A program made the position numbers and the translations under genes. A DNA stretch of 64,000 nt from Mycolicibacterium chlorophenolicum (GTDB lineage: Bacteria; Actinomycetota; Actinomycetes; Mycobacteriales; Mycobacteriaceae): the NCBI RefSeq assembly GCF_001044235.1, contig NZ_JYNL01000068.1, positions 20,477-84,476 of the forward strand, given 5' to 3'. This document shows positions 44,925 to 51,982 of this stretch, piece by piece (positions within the stretch are counted from its first letter, which is position 1; each line of letters opens with the position of its first letter). The notes beneath the pieces are model-generated. The model searched no databases. It was not told the DNA's origin and saw nothing but the letters and a program-made list of their open reading frames with translations.

Positions 44925-44931
44925 GGGGAGG
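44925..44931 (+). promoter_or_regulatory. Shine-Dalgarno fixing a TTG start
   Basis: GGGGAGG, a strong match to the 16S rRNA tail, ends five bases before TTG 44937. No ATG or GTG in frame has comparable spacing; the next in-frame GTG (44967) would remove the positively charged head of the signal peptide. Confidence 0.6.
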
Positions 44932-44936
44932 CTACG

Positions 44937-46322
44937 TTGACCAGGGGCAAATTTCGTGGGGCGGCTGTGGGGGTCACGGCCGTGGGTATCGCGGCGGCCG
45001 TCGGGGGTGTCGCGGCCACCCAACCGGCATCGATCGCGGCACTGTCGGTGGACCTGGCCGCGCTCATCGTCGTCGGGAGTTCCACGCATCCGGACGGCGC
45101 CGGCAACGAGGACTTCTTCGGGGGCCTGTTCAACCAGGCTCCCTACAACCCGGGCGGCCAGCCCGGGCCGGACCTGATCCCGATCGACTTCCGCGGTGGC
45201 CCGGCCGCCATCGGCCAAGCGCTGCAAGCCAACTCAGGCGAGGACAACGCGGTGCTCGCCTCGGGGTGGGGTGCCGCCAACGCGAGCCTGGTGCTGTCGT
45301 CGTTCGACCGGCGGAACGACCCGGCGCTGCCCAAGACGGTGTTCGTGCTCGACAACAACGTCTCCCGCCCCGACGGGGGCTTCGGCACCCGGTATCCGCT
45401 CTTCGCGCTCATCGGGGTCAACCCGTTCCCGACTCCGACGGACACCGCGGCGGCCGCGGTGATCGACATCGCCTATCAGTACAACTACAACTCGAACGCC
45501 CCCGCCGACCTGTTCAACGTCCTCGCCCACGTCAACTCGCTGGTGGCCTACCTCTACGGGTATCGGGACCAGTCCGAGATCGCGCTGCCTGTCGGCGCCG
45601 ACGGCACACCGTCCGTCTCGTGCGGCAGCGCCAACACGTGCGCGGTGCTGGCCAGCGGTCAGGTGCAGCCGTGTCAGGACGCGCGCTGCCAGTCACCCGC
45701 CGAGGACCGCGTCACCGCCTACGTCACCACGCGGGGCAAGACCACCTACGTCACGTACACCACCGATCAGCTGCCGTTGGCGCGGCTGATCCGCGACGTG
45801 GTGCCGTTCGGGAACACCATCGCCGATCTGACCGAACCCATGCTGAAGCTCCTGGTCGATTCGGCCTACTACGACGGCAATCCCATCCCGTCGGACCCCA
45901 GCCGCTACCGACCCGCACGGTTGATGCCGTCGATCGGCGAGCTGCTCACCACGGCCGCCAAGATGCCGGGCGCACTGCGCGAGGGCGTGGAGGCGGTATC
46001 GGAGCACGGGGTGCGGCCGGCCGTCGAGCACCAGGACCTCGCACCGGCCGCGCGGACCGAGCAGCGCCCCGACGACTCCGCCGAGACCGCCCAGGTCACA
46101 GACGAGACGGACGCGACCGACGAGAAGCCCGCGAAGCGCACCGCCGACCGCACCGTCAGGCGAGGCAAAGCCGTTGAGCGCGAGAGTGATTCGGAGAGCG
46201 CTCACGACGGTCCGGCCGACGTCGACGGCGGGAAGCCCACCGAGTCCCGCCCGACTGAGCCCACCCGTGACAGCGCCGCGCCGGCTGTCAGCTCGTCGTC
46301 CGCGGCGACGACCGGGGACTGA
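44937..46322 (+). CDS. Secreted PE-PPE-domain protein, probably without catalytic serine
   Basis: A 461-residue protein with a TTG start. The N-terminus TRGKFRGAAVGVTAVGIAAA is a signal peptide or anchor; there is no PE or PPE domain before it. Residues about 40-270 match the PE-PPE hydrolase domain: ALIVVGSSTHPDG, the conserved NNVSRPDGGFGTRYPLF (usual N-P-x-R-P-x-G-G-x-x-x-R), and LVAYLYGYRDQ. Where the family has the nucleophile G-Y-S-Q-S/G, the protein reads LASGWGAANAS, so the serine seems replaced by glycine. A two-cysteine insert (CGSANTC...CQDARC) may form disulfides. The last 110 residues are disordered, charged and threonine/serine-rich. It converges with the DUF2505 gene. Confidence 0.75.
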   Translation: MTRGKFRGAAVGVTAVGIAAAVGGVAATQPASIAALSVDLAALIVVGSSTHPDGAGNEDFFGGLFNQAPYNPGGQPGPDLIPIDFRGGPAAIGQALQANSGEDNAVLASGWGAANASLVLSSFDRRNDPALPKTVFVLDNNVSRPDGGFGTRYPLFALIGVNPFPTPTDTAAAAVIDIAYQYNYNSNAPADLFNVLAHVNSLVAYLYGYRDQSEIALPVGADGTPSVSCGSANTCAVLASGQVQPCQDARCQSPAEDRVTAYVTTRGKTTYVTYTTDQLPLARLIRDVVPFGNTIADLTEPMLKLLVDSAYYDGNPIPSDPSRYRPARLMPSIGELLTTAAKMPGALREGVEAVSEHGVRPAVEHQDLAPAARTEQRPDDSAETAQVTDETDATDEKPAKRTADRTVRRGKAVERESDSESAHDGPADVDGGKPTESRPTEPTRDSAAPAVSSSSAATTGD

Positions 46323-46325
46323 CCC

Positions 46326-46829
46326 TCAGGAATTCTGGCTGATCCACTTCGCGGTGAAGCGCTGGATCACCGAGAACTGGGGAACCATCAGCCGGCCGAT
46401 CATCCCCTCGATCTTGCCACCCACCAATGGCACCTTGAAGTCCACGGTCGCAGTGCATTTCAGCCGCGACCCCTGATCGGCAGGGGTCAGCACCGCGATC
46501 CCCCGCCCGGAGCCCGGCGCGCCATAGGTGACGATGCCGACGTCCCCGTGCACGAGTCCGTCGTCGGCAGGGCTCCACGTCTCCTCCTGCACCACTCGCC
46601 AGTTGCGGGGAAAGAACTTCTTCAGCGCGGTCGGCAACCCGTCGGGATGCAGGTCGTGCAGGATGACCACCGACACCGACCCGTCGGGTCCCACGTCGAG
46701 CGCATCCAGCTTGCCCATGCCGCCGAACGCCTTCATCCGCGCCCGCCAGTACTCCTCCTGCGAGAACGCCCAGTAGATCTCGTCGACGCTGGCCTGCGAG
46801 TCGACCGAGAAATCGATCGAGCGCGTCAC
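46326..46829 (-). CDS. DUF2505 (SRPBCC-like) protein
   Basis: A 167-residue protein from GTG 46829 (VTRSIDFSVDSQASVDEIYW). The pattern of a START/SRPBCC helix-grip fold is seen: the N-terminal strand, the helix FSQEEYWRARMKAFGG, and a long C-terminal helix (PQFSVIQRFTAKWISQN). DUF2505 proteins are widespread in actinobacteria and are presumed to bind a hydrophobic ligand. Its upstream region (46830-47128) is shared with the divergent mmpL gene, so it might be coregulated with the lipopeptide cluster, although nothing proves that. Confidence 0.8.
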   Translation of the reverse strand: MTRSIDFSVDSQASVDEIYWAFSQEEYWRARMKAFGGMGKLDALDVGPDGSVSVVILHDLHPDGLPTALKKFFPRNWRVVQEETWSPADDGLVHGDVGIVTYGAPGSGRGIAVLTPADQGSRLKCTATVDFKVPLVGGKIEGMIGRLMVPQFSVIQRFTAKWISQNS

Positions 46830-46955
46830 GGCCCCACCGCGCCGATGCCCGCGCCGCGCACCGCGGCGCCCCCGACAGATCCATCCACCATGCACTCCGC
46901 CGTTTCCGACTGCCCACAGACGACATCTCGTCGCGAAGAAACGGTACTCCAAAAC

Positions 46956-46984
46956 CACGATTCCTGACATCAACGTCAAAAAAC
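46956..46984. promoter_or_regulatory. AT-rich patch with small inverted repeat upstream of mmpL
   Basis: In an otherwise GC-rich 299-base gap the stretch around 46950-46990 is markedly AT-rich (CCAAAACCACGATTCC, GTCAAAAAACGG). It contains TGAC-ATCAAC-GTCA, a four-base inverted repeat with a 6-base spacer. This is a reasonable place for promoters of the divergent DUF2505 and mmpL genes, but I cannot pick a convincing -10/-35 pair. Confidence 0.3.
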
Positions 46985-47128
46985 GGATTACCCTCGCGGC
47001 ATCACATGAGCACGTCTGCGCTGGATGTGGCCCACAATTGGAGAGCGGGCAGGGGCGCGGCAAAAACGTTGTGTTCCAACGGGCTTCACCCCGGGACCCA
47101 TGCTCGAACCTGAAGAGAGGCACCGGGG

Positions 47129-50100
47129 GTGGGTGAAGGGGCCCATGATCTAGTCGTCGCCGACGCCGCACCGGGTACCGCCCGCGGCGGCGGGATCTTC
47201 GGCCGGGTGGGCGACGTGGTCGTGCGGTGGCCGTGGATCGTGATCGCCGTCTGGATCGGCCTCGCGGTCGTGCTGCCGCCGCTGTTCCCCACCCTGGTGG
47301 AGGCGACGCAGAAGCAACCGGTCTCCCCTCTCCCCGCCGACGCACCGTCGATCGTCGCGACGCAGCAGATGGGGGCGGCCTTCGACGAGTCCGGCTCGGA
47401 GAACGTCCTGCTGGTGCTGCTGACCGACGAGCGCGGCCTCGGCAAGTCCGACGAGCAGGTGTACGGCACCCTCGTCGACCGGCTGCGCCGCGACAACGAG
47501 CACGTGGTGATGATCGAGGACTTCGTCAGCACGCCGGCGCTGCGCCCCGGGCTCACCAGCGAGGACGGCAAGGCCTGGCTGATGCCGATCGGGCTGGCCG
47601 GCGAATTGGGCTCCCCCGAGTCCTACGACTCCTACACCCGGGTCGCCGACGTCGTCAGGCACACCGTCGAGGGGTCGACGCTGACCGCCAATCTGACCGG
47701 TCCCGCCGCCACGTTCGCCGACTCGCTCGATGTCGGCACGCGGGATCAGGTGAAGATCGAGGCCGCGATCATCGCGTTGCTGCTCGCGATCCTGCTGATC
47801 ATCTACCGCAAACCCGCGACGATCATGCTGCCGCTGGTCACCATCGGCGTCTCGCTGGGCATCGCACAGGCCGCCGTGGCCGGCGCCGCCGTCCTCGGAC
47901 TCGGGGTGTCGCCACAGACCATCACGCTGCTCAGCGGCATGATGGCCGGCGCAGGCACCGACTACGCCGTCTTCCTGATCAGCCGCTACCACGACTTCGT
48001 CCGCGCCGGACAGACCTCCGACGACGCGGTCCGCAATGCCCTGGGATCCATCGGCAAGGTGATCGCCGCCTCCGCGGCCACCGTGGGTGTCACCTTCATG
48101 GCGATGACCTTCGCCCGCCTGGAGCTGTTCGCGACGATCGGCCCCGCGCTCGCCATCGGGATCGCGGTCGCCTTCCTCGCCTCGGTGACACTGCTCCCGT
48201 CGATCATCGTGCTCACCGGACGCCGCGGGTGGGTGGCCCCGCGCCGCGACCTCACCTCCCGGTTCTGGCGCCGCTCGGGGATCCGCATCGTCCGGCGCCC
48301 GGTCACCAACCTGGCCGCCAGCCTCACCGTGCTGATGCTGCTCGCCGGATGCGTGCTCTTCGTGAAGTTCAACTACGACGATCGCAAAGCGCTGCCCGAC
48401 AACGTCGAGAGCTCCGTTGGGTACCTGGCGCTGGACCGCCACTTCCCCGTCAATACGACCATCCCCCAATACCTTCTGGTCCAGTCGCCGCGCGACCTGC
48501 GCACCCCGAAGGCGCTCGCCGACCTGGAGCAGATGGCGCAGCGGATCAGCCAGCTGCCCGACATCGCGGCCGTGCGCGGCATCACCCGGCCGAGCGGAAA
48601 GCCCCTGAAGGAGGCGAGCACCACCTTCCAGGCCGGCGAGGTCGGCTCGAAGCTGGACAACGCCTCCAGCCTGATCCGGGACAGGACGACCGATCTGGAC
48701 AAGCTCGCCTCCGGGGCCGATCAGCTGGCCGACGGACTGAAGACGTTGCGCGAGCAGGTCACGAAGCTGATGTCCGGCCTGACCGGGATCCTCACGACGA
48801 TGCAGACCATCCAGAATCAGTTCGGCGGCGCGACGACCCTCGGGCAGCTGGGTGACCCGCAGCTGGTGAGCAACATGCGGGCGCTGGGCGACTCGATGCA
48901 GGCGATCTTCGGCGACATGACGAAGAACTTCGCGTGGATCGATCCCGTGGTCATCGCGCTCGACGGCAGCCCCTACTGCAACGACACCCCGCTCTGCGTC
49001 AGCGCGCGCGACCAGTTCCACCGGGTGCAGGCCGCACGCGACGACGGCAGCCTGCAGAAGCTCGTCGACCAACTCCAGTCGAGCGGGCCGGCGTCGACCC
49101 TGACCCAGACCGTGACCAAACTCAGCCAGTCGATGAAGTCGCTGACAGGGTCGATGGGTTCGCTCGGGCTCGGCGGAGCCGGCGGCGGGCGCGGACAGTC
49201 ACCGCTGGGCAACCTCGGGGGCATGCAGGAAGGTCTCAAGTCACTGGCCGATGGCGGCCGTCAGGTCGCCGACGGCGTCGCACAACTGGTGGACCAGACC
49301 AAGAAGATGGGCACGGACCTCGGCGACGCGTCGACGTTCCTGCTGACGATGCGCAACAGCGCAACCTCCCCGTCGATGGCCGGCTTCTTCATCCCGTCGC
49401 AGGTGCTCGACTCGGACGACTTCAAGAAGGCCGCCACCTTCTTCATCTCCCCCGACGGACACGCGGCGCGCTACCTGATCCAGACCGACCTCAATCCCTT
49501 CGGGACCGACGCGATGGATCAGGTCATCGCCGTCACCGACACCGCCCGGGGCGCCCAGCCGAACACCGAACTGGCCGACGGCTCGATCTCGATGACCGGG
49601 TACCCGGCGACGCTGCGGGATGCCCGTGACTACTACGACCACGACATGCGGTACATCGTCATCGTGACGATCGCCGTGGTGCTGTTCATCCTGATCGCGC
49701 TGCTGCGCGCGATCGTCGCACCCGTCTACCTGATCGCGTCGGTGATCCTGTCCTACCTGGCCGCCCTGGGCCTGGGCGTGGTGACCTTCCAGTTCCTCCT
49801 CGGCCAGGAATTGCACTGGAGCGTACCGGGGTTGACGTTCATCATCCTGGTGGCGATGGGCGCGGACTACAACATGCTGCTGATCTCGCGGATCCGCGAC
49901 GAGTCCCCGCGCGGCATGCGCTCGGGCGTGATCCGGACCGTCGGCGCCACCGGGGGTGTGATCACCGCCGCCGGCCTGATCTTCGCGGCGTCGATGTTCG
50001 GCCTGCTGTTCGCCAGCATCAGCACCATCATCCAGGCCGGGTTCGTCGTCGGCACCGGCATCCTGCTGGACACGTTCCTGGTCCGGACGGTCACGGTGCC

Positions 50101-50212
50101 CGCGATGGCAGTGCTCGTGGGACGGGCGAACTGGTGGCCGTCGCGGTGGCGGCCGCGGCCGCCTGCGTCACGGGCGCGCCAGGACCCGGTGCCGGTTCCC
50201 GATCCGGTGTGA
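47129..50212 (+). CDS. MmpL-family RND lipid transporter
   Basis: A 1027-residue inner-membrane exporter with 12 membrane segments and two large periplasmic loops. The proton-relay Asp-Tyr pairs are GAGTDYAVFLISRYHDF (segment 4) and MGADYNMLLISRIRDE (segment 10). The second loop holds a long heptad-like region (residues about 510-560 and 650-720: GADQLADGLKTLREQVTK, GGRQVADGVAQLVDQTKK), as in MmpL4/5-type proteins with a coiled-coil extension. GTG 47129 follows GAGAGG by nine bases. No MmpS partner is adjacent. It is the first gene of the PKS/NRPS cluster, with the methyltransferase start overlapping or following its stop, and most likely exports the lipopeptide or its precursor. Confidence 0.93.
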   Translation: MGEGAHDLVVADAAPGTARGGGIFGRVGDVVVRWPWIVIAVWIGLAVVLPPLFPTLVEATQKQPVSPLPADAPSIVATQQMGAAFDESGSENVLLVLLTDERGLGKSDEQVYGTLVDRLRRDNEHVVMIEDFVSTPALRPGLTSEDGKAWLMPIGLAGELGSPESYDSYTRVADVVRHTVEGSTLTANLTGPAATFADSLDVGTRDQVKIEAAIIALLLAILLIIYRKPATIMLPLVTIGVSLGIAQAAVAGAAVLGLGVSPQTITLLSGMMAGAGTDYAVFLISRYHDFVRAGQTSDDAVRNALGSIGKVIAASAATVGVTFMAMTFARLELFATIGPALAIGIAVAFLASVTLLPSIIVLTGRRGWVAPRRDLTSRFWRRSGIRIVRRPVTNLAASLTVLMLLAGCVLFVKFNYDDRKALPDNVESSVGYLALDRHFPVNTTIPQYLLVQSPRDLRTPKALADLEQMAQRISQLPDIAAVRGITRPSGKPLKEASTTFQAGEVGSKLDNASSLIRDRTTDLDKLASGADQLADGLKTLREQVTKLMSGLTGILTTMQTIQNQFGGATTLGQLGDPQLVSNMRALGDSMQAIFGDMTKNFAWIDPVVIALDGSPYCNDTPLCVSARDQFHRVQAARDDGSLQKLVDQLQSSGPASTLTQTVTKLSQSMKSLTGSMGSLGLGGAGGGRGQSPLGNLGGMQEGLKSLADGGRQVADGVAQLVDQTKKMGTDLGDASTFLLTMRNSATSPSMAGFFIPSQVLDSDDFKKAATFFISPDGHAARYLIQTDLNPFGTDAMDQVIAVTDTARGAQPNTELADGSISMTGYPATLRDARDYYDHDMRYIVIVTIAVVLFILIALLRAIVAPVYLIASVILSYLAALGLGVVTFQFLLGQELHWSVPGLTFIILVAMGADYNMLLISRIRDESPRGMRSGVIRTVGATGGVITAAGLIFAASMFGLLFASISTIIQAGFVVGTGILLDTFLVRTVTVPAMAVLVGRANWWPSRWRPRPPASRARQDPVPVPDPV

Positions 50213-50214
50213 GC

Positions 50215-50221
50215 GAGGAGG
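50215..50221 (+). promoter_or_regulatory. Shine-Dalgarno choosing the methyltransferase start
   Basis: GAGGAGG lies five bases before GTG 50227, three bases after the mmpL stop codon. It favours GTG 50227 over the in-frame GTG 50209, which overlaps the mmpL stop and has no good Shine-Dalgarno. Confidence 0.6.
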
Positions 50222-50226
50222 CCATC

Positions 50227-51066
50227 GTGGCGAACAAGGTGGATTTCACCGGCGTGCAGTGGAAGTCGGTGGAGTGGACCAATTTGTGTCTGCTCTACCT
50301 CCGGGCCCATGAGAGCAAGCTGGCCCGGCCGATCCTGGGCGACCATGTCGCCGCTCAGGACATCGAGCGCATCGACTACGACTTCCCGCGGATGCACCGG
50401 GCACTGCACCCGGACACCAACCAGTTCATGGTGGCCCTGCGCAGCGCGCAGTTCGACGCGATGATCGACGTGTACCTTGACCGCCATCCGGAAGCGTTGG
50501 TGCTGCACCTCGGGTGCGGATTGCACAGCCGCGGGCTGCGGATGGCACGGCCGGACGGTGGTCCGTGGTACGACGTCGATCTGCCCAACGTCATCGCACT
50601 GCGGCGGCAGTTGCATTCCGAGACCGAGCGATACCGGATGGTCGGCTCGTCGGTGACCGATCCCCGATGGGTCGAGGAACTGCCCGTCGGAGGCCCGGTG
50701 CTGATCGTCGCCGAGGGGCTGCTGATGTATCTCACCCTCGACGAGGTAGCCGCGCTGCTGCACCGACTGCTCGACCGTTTCGACAGTGGCGAGCTGATCG
50801 CCGACTACCTCTCACCGTGGGGTCCGCGGATGTCGAAGATCTTCACCGCCGGTCTCATCAAGTGGGGCACCCGGGACGGCGCGGAGGTCATCCGGGCGGA
50901 ACCGCGGCTGAAACCGGTCGACAGCAGCCCCATCATGGCTGGGCACGAGAGGATTCCGCTGTCTCGGCAACGGTTGCTGTACCGACTGCAGTACGCCCTT
51001 CCCGCGGTCCGCGAGTACGACCGCATCTACCGCTACACGTTCGACAACAGCCCCACCACTAGATGA
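50227..51066 (+). CDS. SAM-dependent methyltransferase, LCMT/PPM1 family
   Basis: A 279-residue class I methyltransferase. The SAM-binding block is LVLHLGCGLHSRGLRM near residue 90, followed by the acidic loop WYDVDLPNVIALRRQL and VLIVAEGLLMYLTLDEVAALL, all characteristic of the leucine-carboxyl-methyltransferase-like family that methylates carboxyl or hydroxyl groups. The N-terminus VANKVDFTGVQWKSVEW is typical. It is 14 bases after mmpL and 505 bases before mbtH on the same strand, so it most likely modifies the PKS/NRPS product (methyl ester or O-methyl), which is inference. Confidence 0.87.
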   Translation: MANKVDFTGVQWKSVEWTNLCLLYLRAHESKLARPILGDHVAAQDIERIDYDFPRMHRALHPDTNQFMVALRSAQFDAMIDVYLDRHPEALVLHLGCGLHSRGLRMARPDGGPWYDVDLPNVIALRRQLHSETERYRMVGSSVTDPRWVEELPVGGPVLIVAEGLLMYLTLDEVAALLHRLLDRFDSGELIADYLSPWGPRMSKIFTAGLIKWGTRDGAEVIRAEPRLKPVDSSPIMAGHERIPLSRQRLLYRLQYALPAVREYDRIYRYTFDNSPTTR

Positions 51067-51571
51067 TCTAACGAATTGCGCTGTGCGCCAGCGACACCCG
51101 CCGGAATTAGCCCGTTGTCTCCAATATTTCTGTCACACAGCGCGTCTCATCGATCGCCGCGCGAAGTGACCGGCGCCACGGCCCCGGGGGCGGTTAGCCA
51201 GCGGGGGACGACGGGCAGGGCGCCGACCCATCGGCCCAGCACGGTGTGCGCGCGGGCGGGTCCTCTCCGGCCGACCCGTCGGGCGTCGCTGAACACCCGA
51301 GATGCGGGCGGAATTCGGCGTCGTGCGGCGAATTCCGCAAACCGCTTCCCCGGCCCGGTCCCGCCCTCCGGGAGCCGGTCGCGCCGCCGCCTGAGCCTTG
51401 CCTCACCTGGATCTCCTGTCCTGGACACAGTCCAGTTCTTGAGGACGCAAGATGTCCGGCGGGTCACGTCTCAGCGAACTTCCTGTCCTTTTCCTGAAAC
51501 TCCGTACCGGCACCGCCTCCTGCAGTAACGTTCCCGTCAATTGATCCCTCGAGGGGAGGTCGAACGAGTCG
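51067..51571. other. 505-base non-coding gap between methyltransferase and mbtH
   Basis: No convincing gene is seen on either strand; open frames here are Arg/Pro-rich and lack starts with Shine-Dalgarno sites. The region holds an AT-richer start (51067-51140, with CAATATTTCTGTCACAC), a perfect 10-bp inverted repeat at 51308-51338 and, near the end, a GAGGGGAGG Shine-Dalgarno (51551-51559) for mbtH. It probably carries the promoter and control sites for the mbtH-PKS-NRPS operon. Confidence 0.5.
51308..51338. promoter_or_regulatory. Perfect 10-bp inverted repeat upstream of mbtH, candidate operator
   Basis: GCGGAATTCG (51308-51317) and its exact reverse complement CGAATTCCGC (51329-51338) are separated by 11 bases, 234 bases upstream of the mbtH start. 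Centre-to-centre spacing of the two halves is 21 bases, two helical turns, which suits a dimeric regulator; a transcript hairpin is the alternative. There is no T-tract after it. Confidence 0.5.
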
Positions 51572-51793
51572 ATGAGCACCAATCCGTTCGACGACGACAA
51601 CGCCGACTTCGTCGTCCTGGTCAACGACGAGGAACAGCACAGTCTGTGGCCCGTCTTCGCCGATGTGCCCGACGGCTGGCGCGTCGTGTTCGGGGAGGCC
51701 GAGCGCGCGGCGTGCCTGGAGTACATCGAAGCGAACTGGCCGGACATCCGGCCGCGGAGCCTGCGCGAGAGGCTCGCGAACACCACGGGCTGA
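51572..51793 (+). CDS. mbtH: MbtH-like NRPS accessory protein
   Basis: A 73-residue protein starting MSTNPFDDDNADFVVL. The family signature is complete: NDEEQHSLWPVFADVPDGWRVVFGEA (N-x-E-x-Q-x-S-L-W-P...P-x-G-W) and the C-terminal YIEANWPDIRPRSLR. MbtH-like proteins bind adenylation domains and are needed for their folding or activity. It is placed directly upstream of the PKS and NRPS, so it serves the NRPS of this cluster. A GAGGGGAGG Shine-Dalgarno lies 12 bases before the ATG. Confidence 0.95.
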   Translation: MSTNPFDDDNADFVVLVNDEEQHSLWPVFADVPDGWRVVFGEAERAACLEYIEANWPDIRPRSLRERLANTTG

Positions 51794-51982
51794 ACTGCTC
51801 GGCCGACTGAAATGGGGGCTGTCGGATGGGGCTTCATCATCGGGGAAGCCGGGCACGTCCGCCGACACGACGACAACGAGATAGCGCACCTCTCCCGGGA
51901 TCGGGTCACCCCGGGAAACCGTCACGCGCACAGAGGCGTCCGCGCGACGGTCACCGACCCGTCGACGCAGGAGTGATCAGCG
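51794..51982. other. Gap between mbtH and PKS
   Basis: 189 bases without a supported gene. A 54-codon frame (51811-51975) has no family features. CAGGAGTGATC at 51968-51978 offers the Shine-Dalgarno for the PKS GTG start. Confidence 0.4.

Noticed and set aside
51380..51410. A possible IdeR iron box upstream of mbtH, since mbtH homologues in siderophore clusters are iron-regulated
   Set aside because: The only loosely similar text (GAGCCTTGCCTCACC) lacks the needed symmetry and the AGGTTAGSCTAACCT core.
51147..51467. A 106-codon minus-strand frame in the gap before mbtH
   Set aside because: It has no Shine-Dalgarno, no domain and an Arg/Pro-rich composition; it would also overlap the perfect inverted repeat.
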